A stretch of 64,000 bases of DNA from Coniferiporia sulphurascens (lineage: Eukaryota; Basidiomycota; Agaricomycetes; Hymenochaetales; Hymenochaetaceae). The position numbers and the translations under genes were made by a program. Under the pieces are notes generated by a model, which did no database searches, had not been told where the DNA came from, and saw only the letters and a program-made list of their open reading frames with translations. Positions 1 through 11,441 of the stretch are shown piece by piece; the stretch's first letter is position 1, and every line of letters begins with the position of its first letter. The stretch is taken from assembly GCA_002794785.1 (NCBI GenBank), contig NBBA01000004.1:2294001-2358000 (forward strand). The letters are read 5' to 3'.

Positions 1-40
1 CTATGTTTCGTTGATTTTGCCCTCTCATTCGGATGCGCAG

Positions 41-885
41 CAATCGGATAGCCATGTCATTTTTGATGTTATGAACGAGCCCCACGACATCCCGGCAGCC
101 ACGGTTTTCTCTTTAGTGAGTAATTGCCAACATCATATTGCCTCACGCGCCACTGATCTAATGACGATAGAACCAAGCTGCGGTAAACGGTATTAGAGCG
201 GCTGGAGCAACAAGCCAGCTCATTCTTGTTGAAGGGACGAGCTACACGGGGGCATGGAGTGAGTAATGATATATGACATTCCGGTAGTGACCAACGCGTT
301 TCTGTCAAGCTTGGACCACGTCCTCCGGAAACAGTGCTGTCTTTGGGGCGATCAGCGATCCGAACAATAATGTTGCCATCGGTGCGCTTATTTTTAAACC
401 CACTATGCCAATATCCAGTCTAAACACTGGGTTACCCCAGAGATGCATCAATACCTCGATTCTGACGGTTCGGGTACCTCCGAAACCTGTGTCTCATCGA
501 CAATCGGAGCTGAACGTATCGCCGACGCGACGACTTGGCTGAAGAGCAACAATTTGAAGGGCTTCCTTGGTGAGATTGGCGCAGGGTCGAACGGTAGATG
601 CCCGGTCTCCTGAACCTCCTGCTACTATATCGGCTGAAATAACTATCTCCGCAGCAGATTGCATTGCAGCGGTGCAGGGGGCTCTTTGTGCAATGCAGCA
701 GTCCAGTGTTTGGGTGGGCGCACTCTGGTGGGCGGCGGGGCCCTGGTGGGGAACTGTGAGTGTCTGACACTGTCCTACCGGGCCCTTTTGCTAATGATTT
801 CCTCAAGTACTTCCAATCCATCGAACCCCCCAGCGGTGCAGCGATCTCCCAAATTTTACCGCAAGCTCTTGAGCCTTTCCTGTGA
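41..885 (+). CDS. GH5 endoglucanase (subfamily 5-like), 3' part; 5' end outside the window
   Basis: A secreted endo-beta-1,4-glucanase that would cleave internal cellulose bonds. Six exons can be joined in one frame: 41-115, 171-258, 310-381, 441-593, 655-755 and 808-885, all with GT-AG introns. The acid/base Glu lies in VMNEPHD in the first exon, followed by [19 protein letters not shown], the [15 protein letters not shown] segment (His/Tyr of the active site) and the nucleophile Glu in LGEIGAGSN. The C-terminus reads WWAAGPWWG and ends at TGA 883-885. No frameshift or stop interrupts the joined frame, so this is a working gene cut by the window edge, not a relic. The N-terminal signal peptide and any CBM1 are off-window. 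A second, more complete GH5 lies at 22.5-24.9 kb on the other strand and is only moderately similar. The subfamily assignment is from motif recognition only. Confidence 0.9.
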
Positions 886-2459
886 TTGAATCTGTAGGAA
901 CTCTGTGGGAAGTGTTTCAAAACCTCCCTCTTCTCCAATTTTCTCGATACCTTCTTGGCTAGTAGTAAATGGGACCATTGGTCGTTATCTGTTCGTCCCC
1001 CCGATACCTGCCCGCGGCTGTTGAGAACTTGAGAACGTCTAATACCGCCTAATAATACCGCCTAAACAAGATCGCAGATCGTCGGGCCGACTTTTGAATT
1101 CAAGTGATGTCAGAGAGTACGCATCAGTTTCTATTAAAAAGGCGTGAGTATTAGTAATTTGGTAGCACTTGTAAAACTTCAATGGCATATGGTTCTACAC
1201 GTGTGCGGTTATCGAGTATGGATACATCCAAAGGACGGCGGGGAGTTCCGCAATCCTCATGAAAGCGCCCATTCATGCCCCATAGCCGCAGCGCTCATAC
1301 GCCCACTGAGGATTAAGTTCAGCGAATTGAGCTCGGAGACAGAAGGCGGCGTTCGCGGTTGACGCTGTAGGTGGTTGAGGACGGCGTTCGTGATCTGCAA
1401 TCAAGACCAATACGTTCTTGTACGTAGAAAAAGTGTATTGATGCGGCACGCGCGACCAACTCGCTGATAGACATTCGACACGAAGTCGTTAGCTTACCAT
1501 CTTCGTGCCATTGACTTATTGCGGCGTTTTGATAATTGCTGCTCCCTCTGCTGCGAATAAATTGCCATGGGTCATTTAGTCACGGGCGCCGAATGCTCCA
1601 ATTTCCGGAGCAGCCGCGCGATCTGCCATCGGAGGAGTTCATTTTGTGGACGAGGTACAGAATTGAGGGCTGTTAAGCGTCCAATTCGCGCTTTTTGCGG
1701 ACAAAATCGAACGGATGGTAATACAACACTGCACGGACCAGGTTGATAAACAATCCGGTTGCAGAGGAAATTGCATTCGATTCATATCGGAAAGTTGCTC
1801 ACTTAGATCAAGGGATCGATATGTGCGCCTTTACATTTGCGACAAGGCCGCATTGACAACCAAGTCGACCTTGTTCTTCTAAGCGCTTTATCAGTTAGAT
1901 GAGCTCGGGCGCCGGAGGCATCAGTGGCACCACCAGCAGAAGCAACCGGAAGGCTCGCATGTTACAGTGTTTTAAGGCGCTATCGAAGTACGAATCTACG
2001 GGCCCTTAGGAAGCTTCTTTGATAAAGACTCCCCACGGACCTCCTCCCTAAAAGATGTAATGCCATAAACAAATAAAAAATACGGACCTTTTCTGGACAT
2101 AGGATGAACCACTTCAAGCTTCTCCGGACCTCGAGACCTAGTGACGCGTGAGTTTGACAGCATGCCGGTGCGGCACATGGAAGACTCACACGATTGATAC
2201 CGCCGCTGAAGTTATTAATTTTGAGCATGGGTGCGGCAACCTGTTTGAATGAGGTGGGTGCGAGTCGAGGCTCATTCACGAAAGGAGGAGCGACAGTTAC
2301 AAATACGCATGCACATATGAGCAGAACTTAAAAATTATCATTCCGATATATACCGTAGCGGCGTTTCCGGATGGTATAAATATGATGAGCCTGGTATGCT
2401 AAACAGTACCGTCAGCCAAAGTGCAAACTGAATCGTCAATAACATACACGCTGCTCAAC
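886..2459. other. gene-poor interval, nothing recognised
   Basis: About 1.6 kb without a frame I can support. The open frames here are short, lack splice-joined continuity and match no family I recognise. The piece following the GH5 stop may hold its 3' UTR. Confidence 0.5.
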
Positions 2460-2788
2460 ATGTCCTCCCCAGCGAACGAAGTACTCATCTTCCTCTCGAC
2501 GTCCCACATGTTTTGACGTCGTACTCTTAACAGATAAAGAACCCAAAATTCCCGACGGACGTCGACGACGACGACGACGACGACTCTGTGGAAATATTTA
2601 GGGTGCCGCGACGGACTCCGATGGCCTGCCAGTTTTGCCGAGGTACGCACTTCCCGCGCTGGGGGGGTAACGAACCTGTGTTTGGGCTGACACGTAAAAA
2701 TCAAGGTCGTAAATTGAAATGCGATGGTAGGAGCATATGCTCTAATTGCGTTCGCCGTTCTCTAGCCTGCGTTTACGCCCCTGTGTGA
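2460..2788 (+). CDS. short Zn(II)2Cys6 zinc-cluster protein, apparently truncated
   Basis: Fungal-type binuclear zinc-cluster DNA-binding domain. Three exons join cleanly. The start ATG 2460 gives MSSPANE, a phase-0 intron ends in ttaacag, and the next exon encodes an acidic Asp run followed by RRTPMACQFCRG. A second intron after CGAG leads to RKLKCDG and CSNCVRRSLAC. The six cysteines have the canonical spacing C-x2-C-x6-C-x5-C-x2-C-x6-C. After VYAPV the frame reaches a donor (gtgagt near 2785), but the best acceptor gives a stop within a few codons and no middle-homology domain is visible downstream. Either the protein is only about 70 residues long or the rest of a normal 600-900 residue regulator has been lost. 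The end coordinate is therefore approximate. Confidence 0.65.
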
Positions 2789-5148
2789 GTGTAACTCCAC
2801 TTTCAGGATTACGGTAAACTTGACCTTGGCTGACTAGTCACAGGAACAAGAATTGAAAATTGGCTTTTGCTTCTTTGGAGTCATGGGAAGGGTTCTCCCT
2901 AGAACACTTTGTCATTGATTGGCGATGCTTTGGCCGGATCCCTGTAATTGACTTTCAGCGCTTCTCCTTGAGCCTTGATTTCTTGTTCTATATAGAAATT
3001 CTACTTGCCGTTTACTTTAGTTGAGTGGAAGTGCATCTTCGCGGCTCAGGGAGTAGCTCCCGCGTAAGCCATTCCGCTATCGCCGCGAATGTAATGCTTT
3101 ACTGCATATTCTTGTGCTTCGACTTCTGTGTTCGCCAACACTCCGGACCTATACCGGCCAAAGGCTGTAAGTAGGGGAACTGTAATTCAGCAAGAGGGCG
3201 TTAGCAGAAGTATATCTTGGGAAATCAACGGTGGTAGTTTGGAGACTACGCGGCTTCTATTAATTGTAGTACATCAAGATGGCGTCGCCTCGGAACTGTT
3301 AGGGGCATAAATCTCACGTCAACAGAGCGATCATGCGCTTTCAGCAGAATGTGCCAGCTTCAAAAACCGATTTATATCAATCTGAAATCTTAACCATGAG
3401 AAATCGGAGAGATGATATCCTGACATAAACGGCAATGAGTATTCATTCACTTAGATCCGTAGTCGAGTCCAAAACTTCGTTCATAATCCCCGTCAAGTGA
3501 GTGAGTAAAAGGAGGCAAGTTTGGAATTCGAACCAAGCGGGAACATTCATACTCACAGATAGCGGTAAAACACCCTGTCCCGTAAATAGCGGTGTAGAGT
3601 CCGGGATCTTTGTTACCCGTTCCGACATACACCGAGAAACCGACACAATGCCCAGAACATCCACAATCAAAAAGGGGAGTAGCCGTCCACCACGGGGATC
3701 TGCTGCCAGCAGATGCAATAGCCTTCTGCCCGCGCTTTCTGCAATTAAACTTCCTTGAGGGTGTTCAGCCTGAGAACAACTATGGGGCTGTGCTCGGGCG
3801 CATACGCAGCCGGTTCGGGTTCGCGGGTATCGTGTACAAGATCAGGATAAGAAGGGTTGTGCTCGTGCCATAATCAATGGACAAGTTCCGACGTAATGAA
3901 TCCAGCCCCAACAACGAACGAGACGGACAACAGACACCTCGCAAATGTATTGTATAAGCACGTACATCAGAAGTTTTGGCAAAATCCGGAAAATATTTCG
4001 GTGAAAAGGCCGAAGCTGCAAGAACAAGATCAGCAAGATCATTTTTGTGCACGGCTAATGCCACGTTACGTTCGCGGTTCTGGTCCGAGTCTAATTCAAG
4101 CACTTTGGGCAATCGAAGGCAAATCAGAGGAAGGAACAAGGGAAGTATCAATTTCCAAATAATGTCACCGGAAGACCTACTCACTTGCATATTAACAGGA
4201 TCACATGCTCTTGCTTTTACGTGAGGACTAAGTCAATGTGCCCATGTCGACGCCTTGCTAGATAAAGACGAAGGCAACGGAAGGGTGGCTGAAATGATTA
4301 TATGAAAATACAGAACATTGAGCGGACTCACTGAGGCAGACCCCCGAATACGTTTGCGCTAAATTATATCCACGTCGTTATATACAAACGGTCCGCACAT
4401 CGGACATCAACGAGCGAAAAACGTAATGTGAGGCCATATCACAATGAGTACCCCTCGGACCGTCGGTGTCCAAATTTATATTACAGAAGAGCAGAGATTT
4501 AGACCTCCTGAATTGCGACTTTAAGTTCAGTGAATATCGTGAGGATGTGCGAGGATGCGCACAATGCACAAGCAGAACGCTGTGAAAGGCAAGGTCGGCC
4601 GAAGGCCTTGTTAATAGTGGGATTTCAAGGCCGGTCCTTCTCAAGGACAGGGCATAGTGCCTGGAGAATTTTTCACAGAAGACCTCCAGAAAACTCGCCC
4701 GGAGAAGACTGTTGTTGTATGTCGGATGCCGCATCCACCCGATCCGTGTCCGCGAACAACCTAATAGCAGGAATCAATGGCTCGGCGCCTGGGTTCAGGC
4801 GCTGAAGGCGTACGTACGTGGGAGCGATGATCCTCATCGCCAAAGCCCGGGTTCATCGGGACGGACAGTCCTATTCTGAGGGCGCCTAGTCAAGTATCTC
4901 GAAAGAGGTGATTTTCAACGATCGTCGAGTTGTCTTGAGGGATAGAGAATACAAAGCGTTAGTATACCTAGACAAGGATGCTAGCAGATGCAAAACCGCA
5001 CCGAAAAGACAACGGACGTCTAAGGGACAGGCATCTAATTTTGAGTAAATACGTGTGCATACACATACAGTCCTCTAAATACAGTCCGCGTACGAGGCAA
5101 AGAGGGGAAGGAGGATGGGCGGGAACGGGTATGGCAAGAGCATCATCA
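2789..5148. other. gene-poor interval between zinc-cluster gene and OPT transporter
   Basis: About 2.4 kb. I see scattered short frames on both strands but no conserved motif and no chain of spliceable exons. It could hold decayed remains of the zinc-cluster gene, but I cannot recognise any of its usual C-terminal sequence. Confidence 0.45.
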
Positions 5149-7955
5149 TCACAGAGAAGCTGGACAACCGGCGCACGTCCCTGGGACGCATCCCCAGCAG
5201 CTTACGACGCCCACGCCACATGTCCTGAGGACAAGTGATACGACGCTGATAACGCCTTCACCAAGTACGAACCCACTTGCCACGACGATCAAGCGAATGT
5301 CACTTATACTATCCGTGTCTCTTCCTTCAGCTTTCGCCCGTGCGGCGAGTCTTCGGTGGTAAATGAATTCGAGTACACCACCAAGGAGCCGCGCGATACT
5401 GAACGCGGGCGTGTTAAGGAATCCAATCGCGAATGCAACGCCAGATGGGAGCCAGCGGGCACATACCGCGGTACGTCTGTGAGTTTTAAGGAATGATGTC
5501 GCAGCGAAGAGAACCGCGAACATAAGCATAAAGTTGCCACTTTGCGGCGGGAGAGATCCATTCCCTGAAGGGCAGATAAAAACATGTGGCATGTAGGGTT
5601 TAGTTCAGAGGGGAGGACTCACGAAGGAGACGCGCAAGACTCAACCAAACGTACGCTGTAGGCGCGGGGAACGAGGGGCCGGGAATCGGATAGGCGCGGG
5701 TGTAAAGGTTGTATGCCGTAGCAGTCACAACGATACTGACCGCTGACCCGATCAACTGACCAAAAAACTGTGCTCGAGGCGAAGCGTGTAGAAGGTGACC
5801 CGTCTTAAGATCCTGCATGAGATCTCCCGCTCTGTTCATCACAGTGTCAATGACCACGCAGGTAGTCAGAGGTTAGAAGACGCACTGCTGGGCCCCGGCT
5901 TCTGCCACGCCACCTGCAATGATATTCGCAACAACATTTCCGGGCTGAATGAACGCAAACAGAAGCTGGCTGATTTTCCCGAGTCCACTGACGGGATTCA
6001 AATCTGTCTCACCAAGCGCACGTACGCTAAAAGTAACAAAGTTTGAATAACCTTGAGTCTCCGAGGCGGATAAAATATGGGCCATTCACAAACCCGAGTA
6101 AACTGAGTACACCGCCCATTAAGAAGCCAATGACAGAGGCCCACGGCCGAATCCCTTCCTTTCCGAATACGGCCCATACTAATAGTGTTCCAATTAATAC
6201 AGAAGCGACGAGACCACCCCCAACCCATTGCATTGGTACCAGGCGCTCAGGTGTTTCCGGATCTTTAGTATCTTGGTCGTCATAAAGTTCATCTCCAATT
6301 TGCGCGTCGCCGCCAAAGGAAGGAGTAAGGGGGGAACGCGGGAGCCGTAAAATACCATTTTGACCCCTAAGTGCATTTGAAATTTTGGAAATGAACTCGC
6401 GACTGACGGGAAGTAGGGAGATGACGCTGTCGGAGACCATGATGGCCAGAGCTGTCCAAAGGATCCACCCACGTGCACCTGTTGTCATGTCCCCAACAGG
6501 CCCAGGTGCCCAACCTTTGAACTTGGAAAGTGGAGATAGAACAGCCCAGCCAACTATCATTCCCTGTAAGTGGTGTTCAGTATTATTAATGTAAGGGCGG
6601 AAATTAGTTACCAGGTTCATGCTCAGCGCTGTGGGAAAGCCCATAATTACTCCTTGGCCAACATAGGACAGGCTGGGGGTGAACGACCAAAGCCAATTCT
6701 GCGCCAGATTTCCCCCGAAGATGGGTATTGAGAAAATCACTGGAAAAAAATAGGCCATAAGCTACAAATCAAGTATCAGTGTCTTACGTATGGCTTAAGG
6801 TGAGTATCTGAACGTACTGTCATGAGGGCAGAAGCAGCGAAGCTCCACCCTAGAGCCAGCCAGCCATCCTTCCGGACAGCATTGCGTTCTTCCGCTCTAT
6901 CCTCCACGTCTTCTTCAATCATGTAAGGTGCAGCTCCATCGTCTTGACCCTCATCGTCTGCCTGGAGCGCTGAATACCCTCGACGACGACGAAGAGAGTC
7001 ATCAGACCTGTTAACTCCTGGTGGGGGCACCTCATGAAGGACAGAAATTAGCTGCGCTGTTGCAGTCCCGGATGGGAAGGCCAGCTGTTCCTTTATAATC
7101 TAACACACGCGGTTCAGCTATATGGCATGTTGTCAAAATCGCGAACTACACCTACTACTTGCTTGCGTATGGGTGGCGAGAGGAATACTCTAGAAAGCTG
7201 TGTAAACACAAGTCTGAGTTATATATATATATAAAGGCCCACCCGAAGAAAGCGATTGCACAAGACCATAGAACTGCCTCAAACCAGGACAGTACAATCG
7301 GGGGTGAGCCGTCTAAATCAGGGTCTAATACTGACAATGCAGGTATGATGCCAACAAACCCGGCTGCCAGGGGCATCTGAAAATTCCTGATGAGATTAGC
7401 GAGACGGTCCGACCAAAAACGATAGAACGCACGGTTCCTGTTGCTGTTGCGGTGGTCTGAAGAACTACATTTTCCTGGGGTGTGATTGGCGTGGGCATCA
7501 GGCGGGATATAAGGTATCCTAGCAATGCGGACTGCAGGGACATCCTGGTGACAAGGTCAACACCTTCTCCATCTGAGTAATCGTAATCCGCGGTGCGTCG
7601 ACTCACATGCTTATCCAGCCGGTTTGCAGACCGAAATACAGATTCGTGAAGCACAACAGACATCCTATGGCGAGTCCAAGAGTAACCGCACGAAACTGCG
7701 TCCAAAGGTTTGAGCGACCACAGGCCGAGATGGCAAAAGTGGAATTCTAACCGTGAACTCTGGTCGCACCGACCCCAGACTTTCCTCGGGCGTGAAGAGT
7801 CTGCATTATTAATAACGGAAGGATAAATTTCAGCAGAAACGTCGAGTAGTTACTTTAGTTTCCCACCTATACCATTTCTGCAGCAGCATAGCGAGGTACT
7901 CACTTGCCAGGGATGAGTCCTCAGCGGCAAGCGGTAGTGCGTGCCGCAACTGCAT
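5149..7955 (-). CDS. OPT-family oligopeptide/metal-chelate transporter
   Basis: A polytopic plasma-membrane importer of the OPT superfamily (small peptides, or metal chelates in the YSL branch); the substrate cannot be told from sequence. From the N-terminus the exons read MQLRHALPLAAED, LFTPEESLGSVRPEFT, FRAVTLGLAIGCLLCFTNLY, PTPITPQENVVLQTTATATG and PLAAGFVGIIPALSVL. A hydrophilic loop with several Arg and Asp/Glu follows (6.78-7.05 kb), then PIFGGNLAQNWLW, WAPGPVGDMTTGARGW, GLGKISQLLFAFIQPGNVVA, AGDLMQDLKTGHLL and the final exon with PQSGNFMLMFAV. It ends at 5149. Introns are short and canonical and the frame is unbroken. I chose ATG 7953-7955 because it is the first in-frame ATG of the exon that splices, phase 2, into LFTPEE. 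An extra upstream exon is possible. Confidence 0.9.
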
Positions 7956-8304
7956 AGAGAGCTTACATAACGCATGCACGTTATTACGTACGCGTTCATT
8001 TTGTCGAGTCAACAGTCCTCCCCGAATTGGCTGGTTGCTGCTGCACACTAGCTCTCTTGTACTGCTTTCCGTTCCTCCACTACTGCACGAGTTCTGTATC
8101 TGTTATTTTTTACACTAAATAGTTCTCTACCTACATAGCCGTTGCTTTGCGTCAGAAAGGCAAGGCTTCCTCATCTGACCCATACCGCATACACGGAGCT
8201 CACTCGCCAGTCGCATTGCTGAACAGAGACGAGATCTTGGTTGCTTACTATTATTCTGGCTGTATCACGAAGGGTTCAGGGCTAGTTTTCCCCAAAAGTG
8301 ACAT

Positions 8305-11110
8305 ATGGCCCAAAAAATCCGGGCGGCGGAAGGTCTTCTGCGCCAGAGCTCACCTAAAGGCGAACCAATGTCAGAATGTGCAGATTGTGGCGATCGTATG
8401 TGTTTACTAATGGCTACATCTTACAGTCTACCGAAGGAAGGAGAGAAGAATGTCCTTATCACCTCTGCTTTGCCATACTGTAACAACGTACCCCATCTAG
8501 GTGCGTGTGACGGTCAATAATGGTGGCGGGGATGATGAAGGTGAATTGCTTACAGGAAACATCATTGGGAGTACACTTAGTGCAGACGTCTTCGCTAGGT
8601 ATGCTCTCATAATTCCCCTTCCTATTTTTTGTGCTGATGACTCTATAGATACAATCGTTCGCTCCGTTCATTTTTTTCTCCTGCTGATGACTTCCTGACG
8701 GATGGGTCTTAGGAACACGCAACCGGCGGACACTCTACGTCTGCGGCACCGATGAATATGGCACAGCGACGGAAACACAAGCCCTGAAAGAGGGGATCAC
8801 GCCAAAGGAACTGTGCGATAAGTACTATCTCTTACATAGGACGACCTACGATTGGTTCGAGATTGCGTGAGTACTCTCTTGTTAGCTTGCTTTTAAGATA
8901 TGCTGAGCTCCCGCGCAGGTTTGATCACTTCGGGAGGACAACAACACCGCAACATACAGAGTACGTTGCCAACAATTATAGTATCTCATTGACTCATCCG
9001 TTGACCTGCAGAATTTGCCAAGAGATCTATTCGAACCTTAGTAAAAATAGCCTCCTTGAGAAGCAGACGAAGGAGCAGACTTACTGTGAAGGATGTGAAA
9101 AGTAAGCTCCAAAGATAGAAATTTTCACCTTGGGCTCAATTATATTTACCTAGATTCCTAGCGGATCGTTTCGTGGAGGGTATTTGCCCCCACTGCGGTG
9201 CAGATGTAAGGGTTTTGTCACCGCCCTAAACCAGTGTCGTCCCTGACCTGTACATAGGACGCTCGAGGAGACCAGTGCGATTTGTGCAGTCGCACTCTCG
9301 ACGCGATTGAACTCATCAACCCGCGATGTCTCGTTAACAAGACACACAAGGTTACGCGGCGCGAGTCTGCACATATGTACGTCCGGCTCGATGCCGTGCA
9401 GCCGCGTACAGAGGAGTGGATAAAGAAATCGTGGAAGATTGGTGGATGGTCACCGAACGCCGTAATCAATGGTGACGGCGCGCTCATTGACGCTCGGCTG
9501 AAGGGTGGAATGCGACCTAGCCCGGTGACGCGTGATCTCACCTGGGGCGTACCGGTGCCAGATATTGAGGGCGCAGACAACCAGGAAATGAAGGGAAAAG
9601 TTTTGTGTAAGTTTTCGATGCAGCATTTATACGACCATTTCTGACTTCATCCTATAATTTGTATGACTATAGATGTTTGGGTAAGGGATGACAACAAATT
9701 GATGTAGTGTCTAATCAGCTGACCTTTGGACCCGAAGTTCGATGCACCCATCGGATATCCGAGCATAACTGCAAACTATACAAGCAGCTGGAGACAGTGG
9801 TGGTTCAACCCAGAACACGTTCGCCTCTATCAGTTCATGGGAAAGGACAATGTATACTTCCACACAATTTTCTTCCCTTCGATCCAATTGGGCGATGGAC
9901 GTGACTGGACCATGTTACATCATCTTTCAACCACAGGTACCTACTACGGATCATCTGCGCAGTATCCGTGATAATTGACGTACACCTGTCTTGATCAGAA
10001 TACCTTAATTATGAGGGCGGGAAATTTTCCAAAAGTCATAACCGAGGTGTCTTCGGACCTGCTGCTAAAGAGACTGGTATTCCTGTATCGGTGTGGAGAT
10101 ATTATTTGCTTTCCTCACGCCCGGAGACGCAAGATGCGATGTTTTCGTGGGCGGAATGCGTAAGCCAATGTCCAGCGACGTCGAGGAAGCGCTAATTTGT
10201 GTCTGTAGATTGCGGCAAACAACAATATTCTGTTAAAAAAGTGAGAGTCTATCCCGTATGTGTGTCAGGCGTGGCTCATTCTCATGGTTGCAGCTATGGA
10301 AACTTCGTCAATCGAGTACTTACATTTGTAGCCAAAAATTACGATGGGATCGTCCCTGACGGCGGTGGCGAGGGTGGACCTGTCTCTCCTAATGATGAAC
10401 ACGACGCTGAATTTGTTGCGGATGTAAACAACCTTCTGCAGCAGTACATCGACGCTTTAGAGTCCGTTAAGCTCCGTCAGGGCCTGCATCTTGTTATGCA
10501 GCTTTCTTCACGCGGAAACTCCTACCTTCAATTTGCTGGCCTCGGCACCGCGCTCAAAGATTCGGACCCGAAGCGCTGTGCACAGGTTCTTTGTCGCGCT
10601 GTGAATCTCATATACATTCTCTCCGTGCTTGTCGAGCCGTTCATGCCAGCAACCGCCGCGGCAGTTCTTGCGCAGCTCAATGCTCCCGAGCGCACCGTTC
10701 CCGAGGCATTCGCCGTTGACATCCTCCCTGGCCATCAGCTCGGCTCTCCTACACACCTGTTCAAGCCCATTAAAGAGGAGATGGCGGAGACGTGGCGCGA
10801 GAAGTTTGCAGGGTCGAAGAAGGTTAGCGCACCTCCCGTCGACGCACCCGGAGATGCGGCACCTGCGTTGTCAAAACGCAAAGCCGCCGCTGCCGCAAAA
10901 GCTGCGAAGAAAGACCCCGTGTATACAGGACCGAAGACTCCCGAGATGATTGCGCTGGAGGAAAAGATTGGCGAGCAGGGAGAAACCGTGCGCAGTCTGA
11001 AGGCGAAGACGCCGAAGACGACGGAACCGGACGGAGAGATCGCTTCTGCCGTCGAGGAACTGAAGAAGCTGAAAGCCGAATTGGTGACGGTGATCAAGAG
11101 TTTGCAGTAG
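8305..11110 (+). CDS. MES1: cytosolic methionyl-tRNA synthetase
   Basis: Class I aminoacyl-tRNA synthetase that charges tRNA(Met). The HIGH-type signature is in [13 protein letters not shown] and the KMSKS-type loop is the variant KFSKS. The zinc knuckle region carries CEGCEK, CPHCGAD and CDLCSR. Further landmarks are [57 protein letters not shown] and the anticodon-binding helices ([15 protein letters not shown]). The C-terminus has an Ala/Lys-rich linker and a WHEP-TRS-like helical hairpin after about 10930. Two internal exons are only 8 nt long (8649-8656 and 9673-9680); both are required to keep conserved residues (RYNRTRN and LYVWFDAP). The start is taken at 8305 because the frame stays open from there; ATG 8410 ([14 protein letters not shown]) is a good alternative. 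The next gene starts about 330 bp downstream in the same orientation. Confidence 0.95.
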
Positions 11111-11441
11111 GGGAGGAATGTGACTGTTTTGTATCTTTAATTTTGAGCAATGACGAAACAAGGGGGAGCCAAATGTACTATTCAATTTCTTTGACTGATC
11201 GTTTTTCTCGCTCATTAGATGCTCGCTATTTTGTTTGGGCCCTGTATCCCCTTGCCAGATGCGAGTCGGGAGAATATGACCAAGGTACCACACGAGTTCG
11301 TGGCGGAACTAACTGACTTGTAGACTTGAAATATAATATCGTACTCCCGAATGGAACATGACGTAGCTATTTGCAGTTAGATGAAGTTGCCGGAAGTAGC
11401 CGACGCTTCCACAGTGCACTGCTATCCATGGCAGCCTGAGT

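Noticed and set aside
2399..2704. Minus-strand frame with a poly-Val run
   Set aside because: It is the shadow of the poly-Asp run in the zinc-cluster gene on the other strand.
8397..8430. A 31 nt intron (gtatgtg...ttacag) near the MetRS start
   Set aside because: Removing it destroys the frame of the conserved [16 protein letters not shown] segment, and the sequence is open in frame without splicing.
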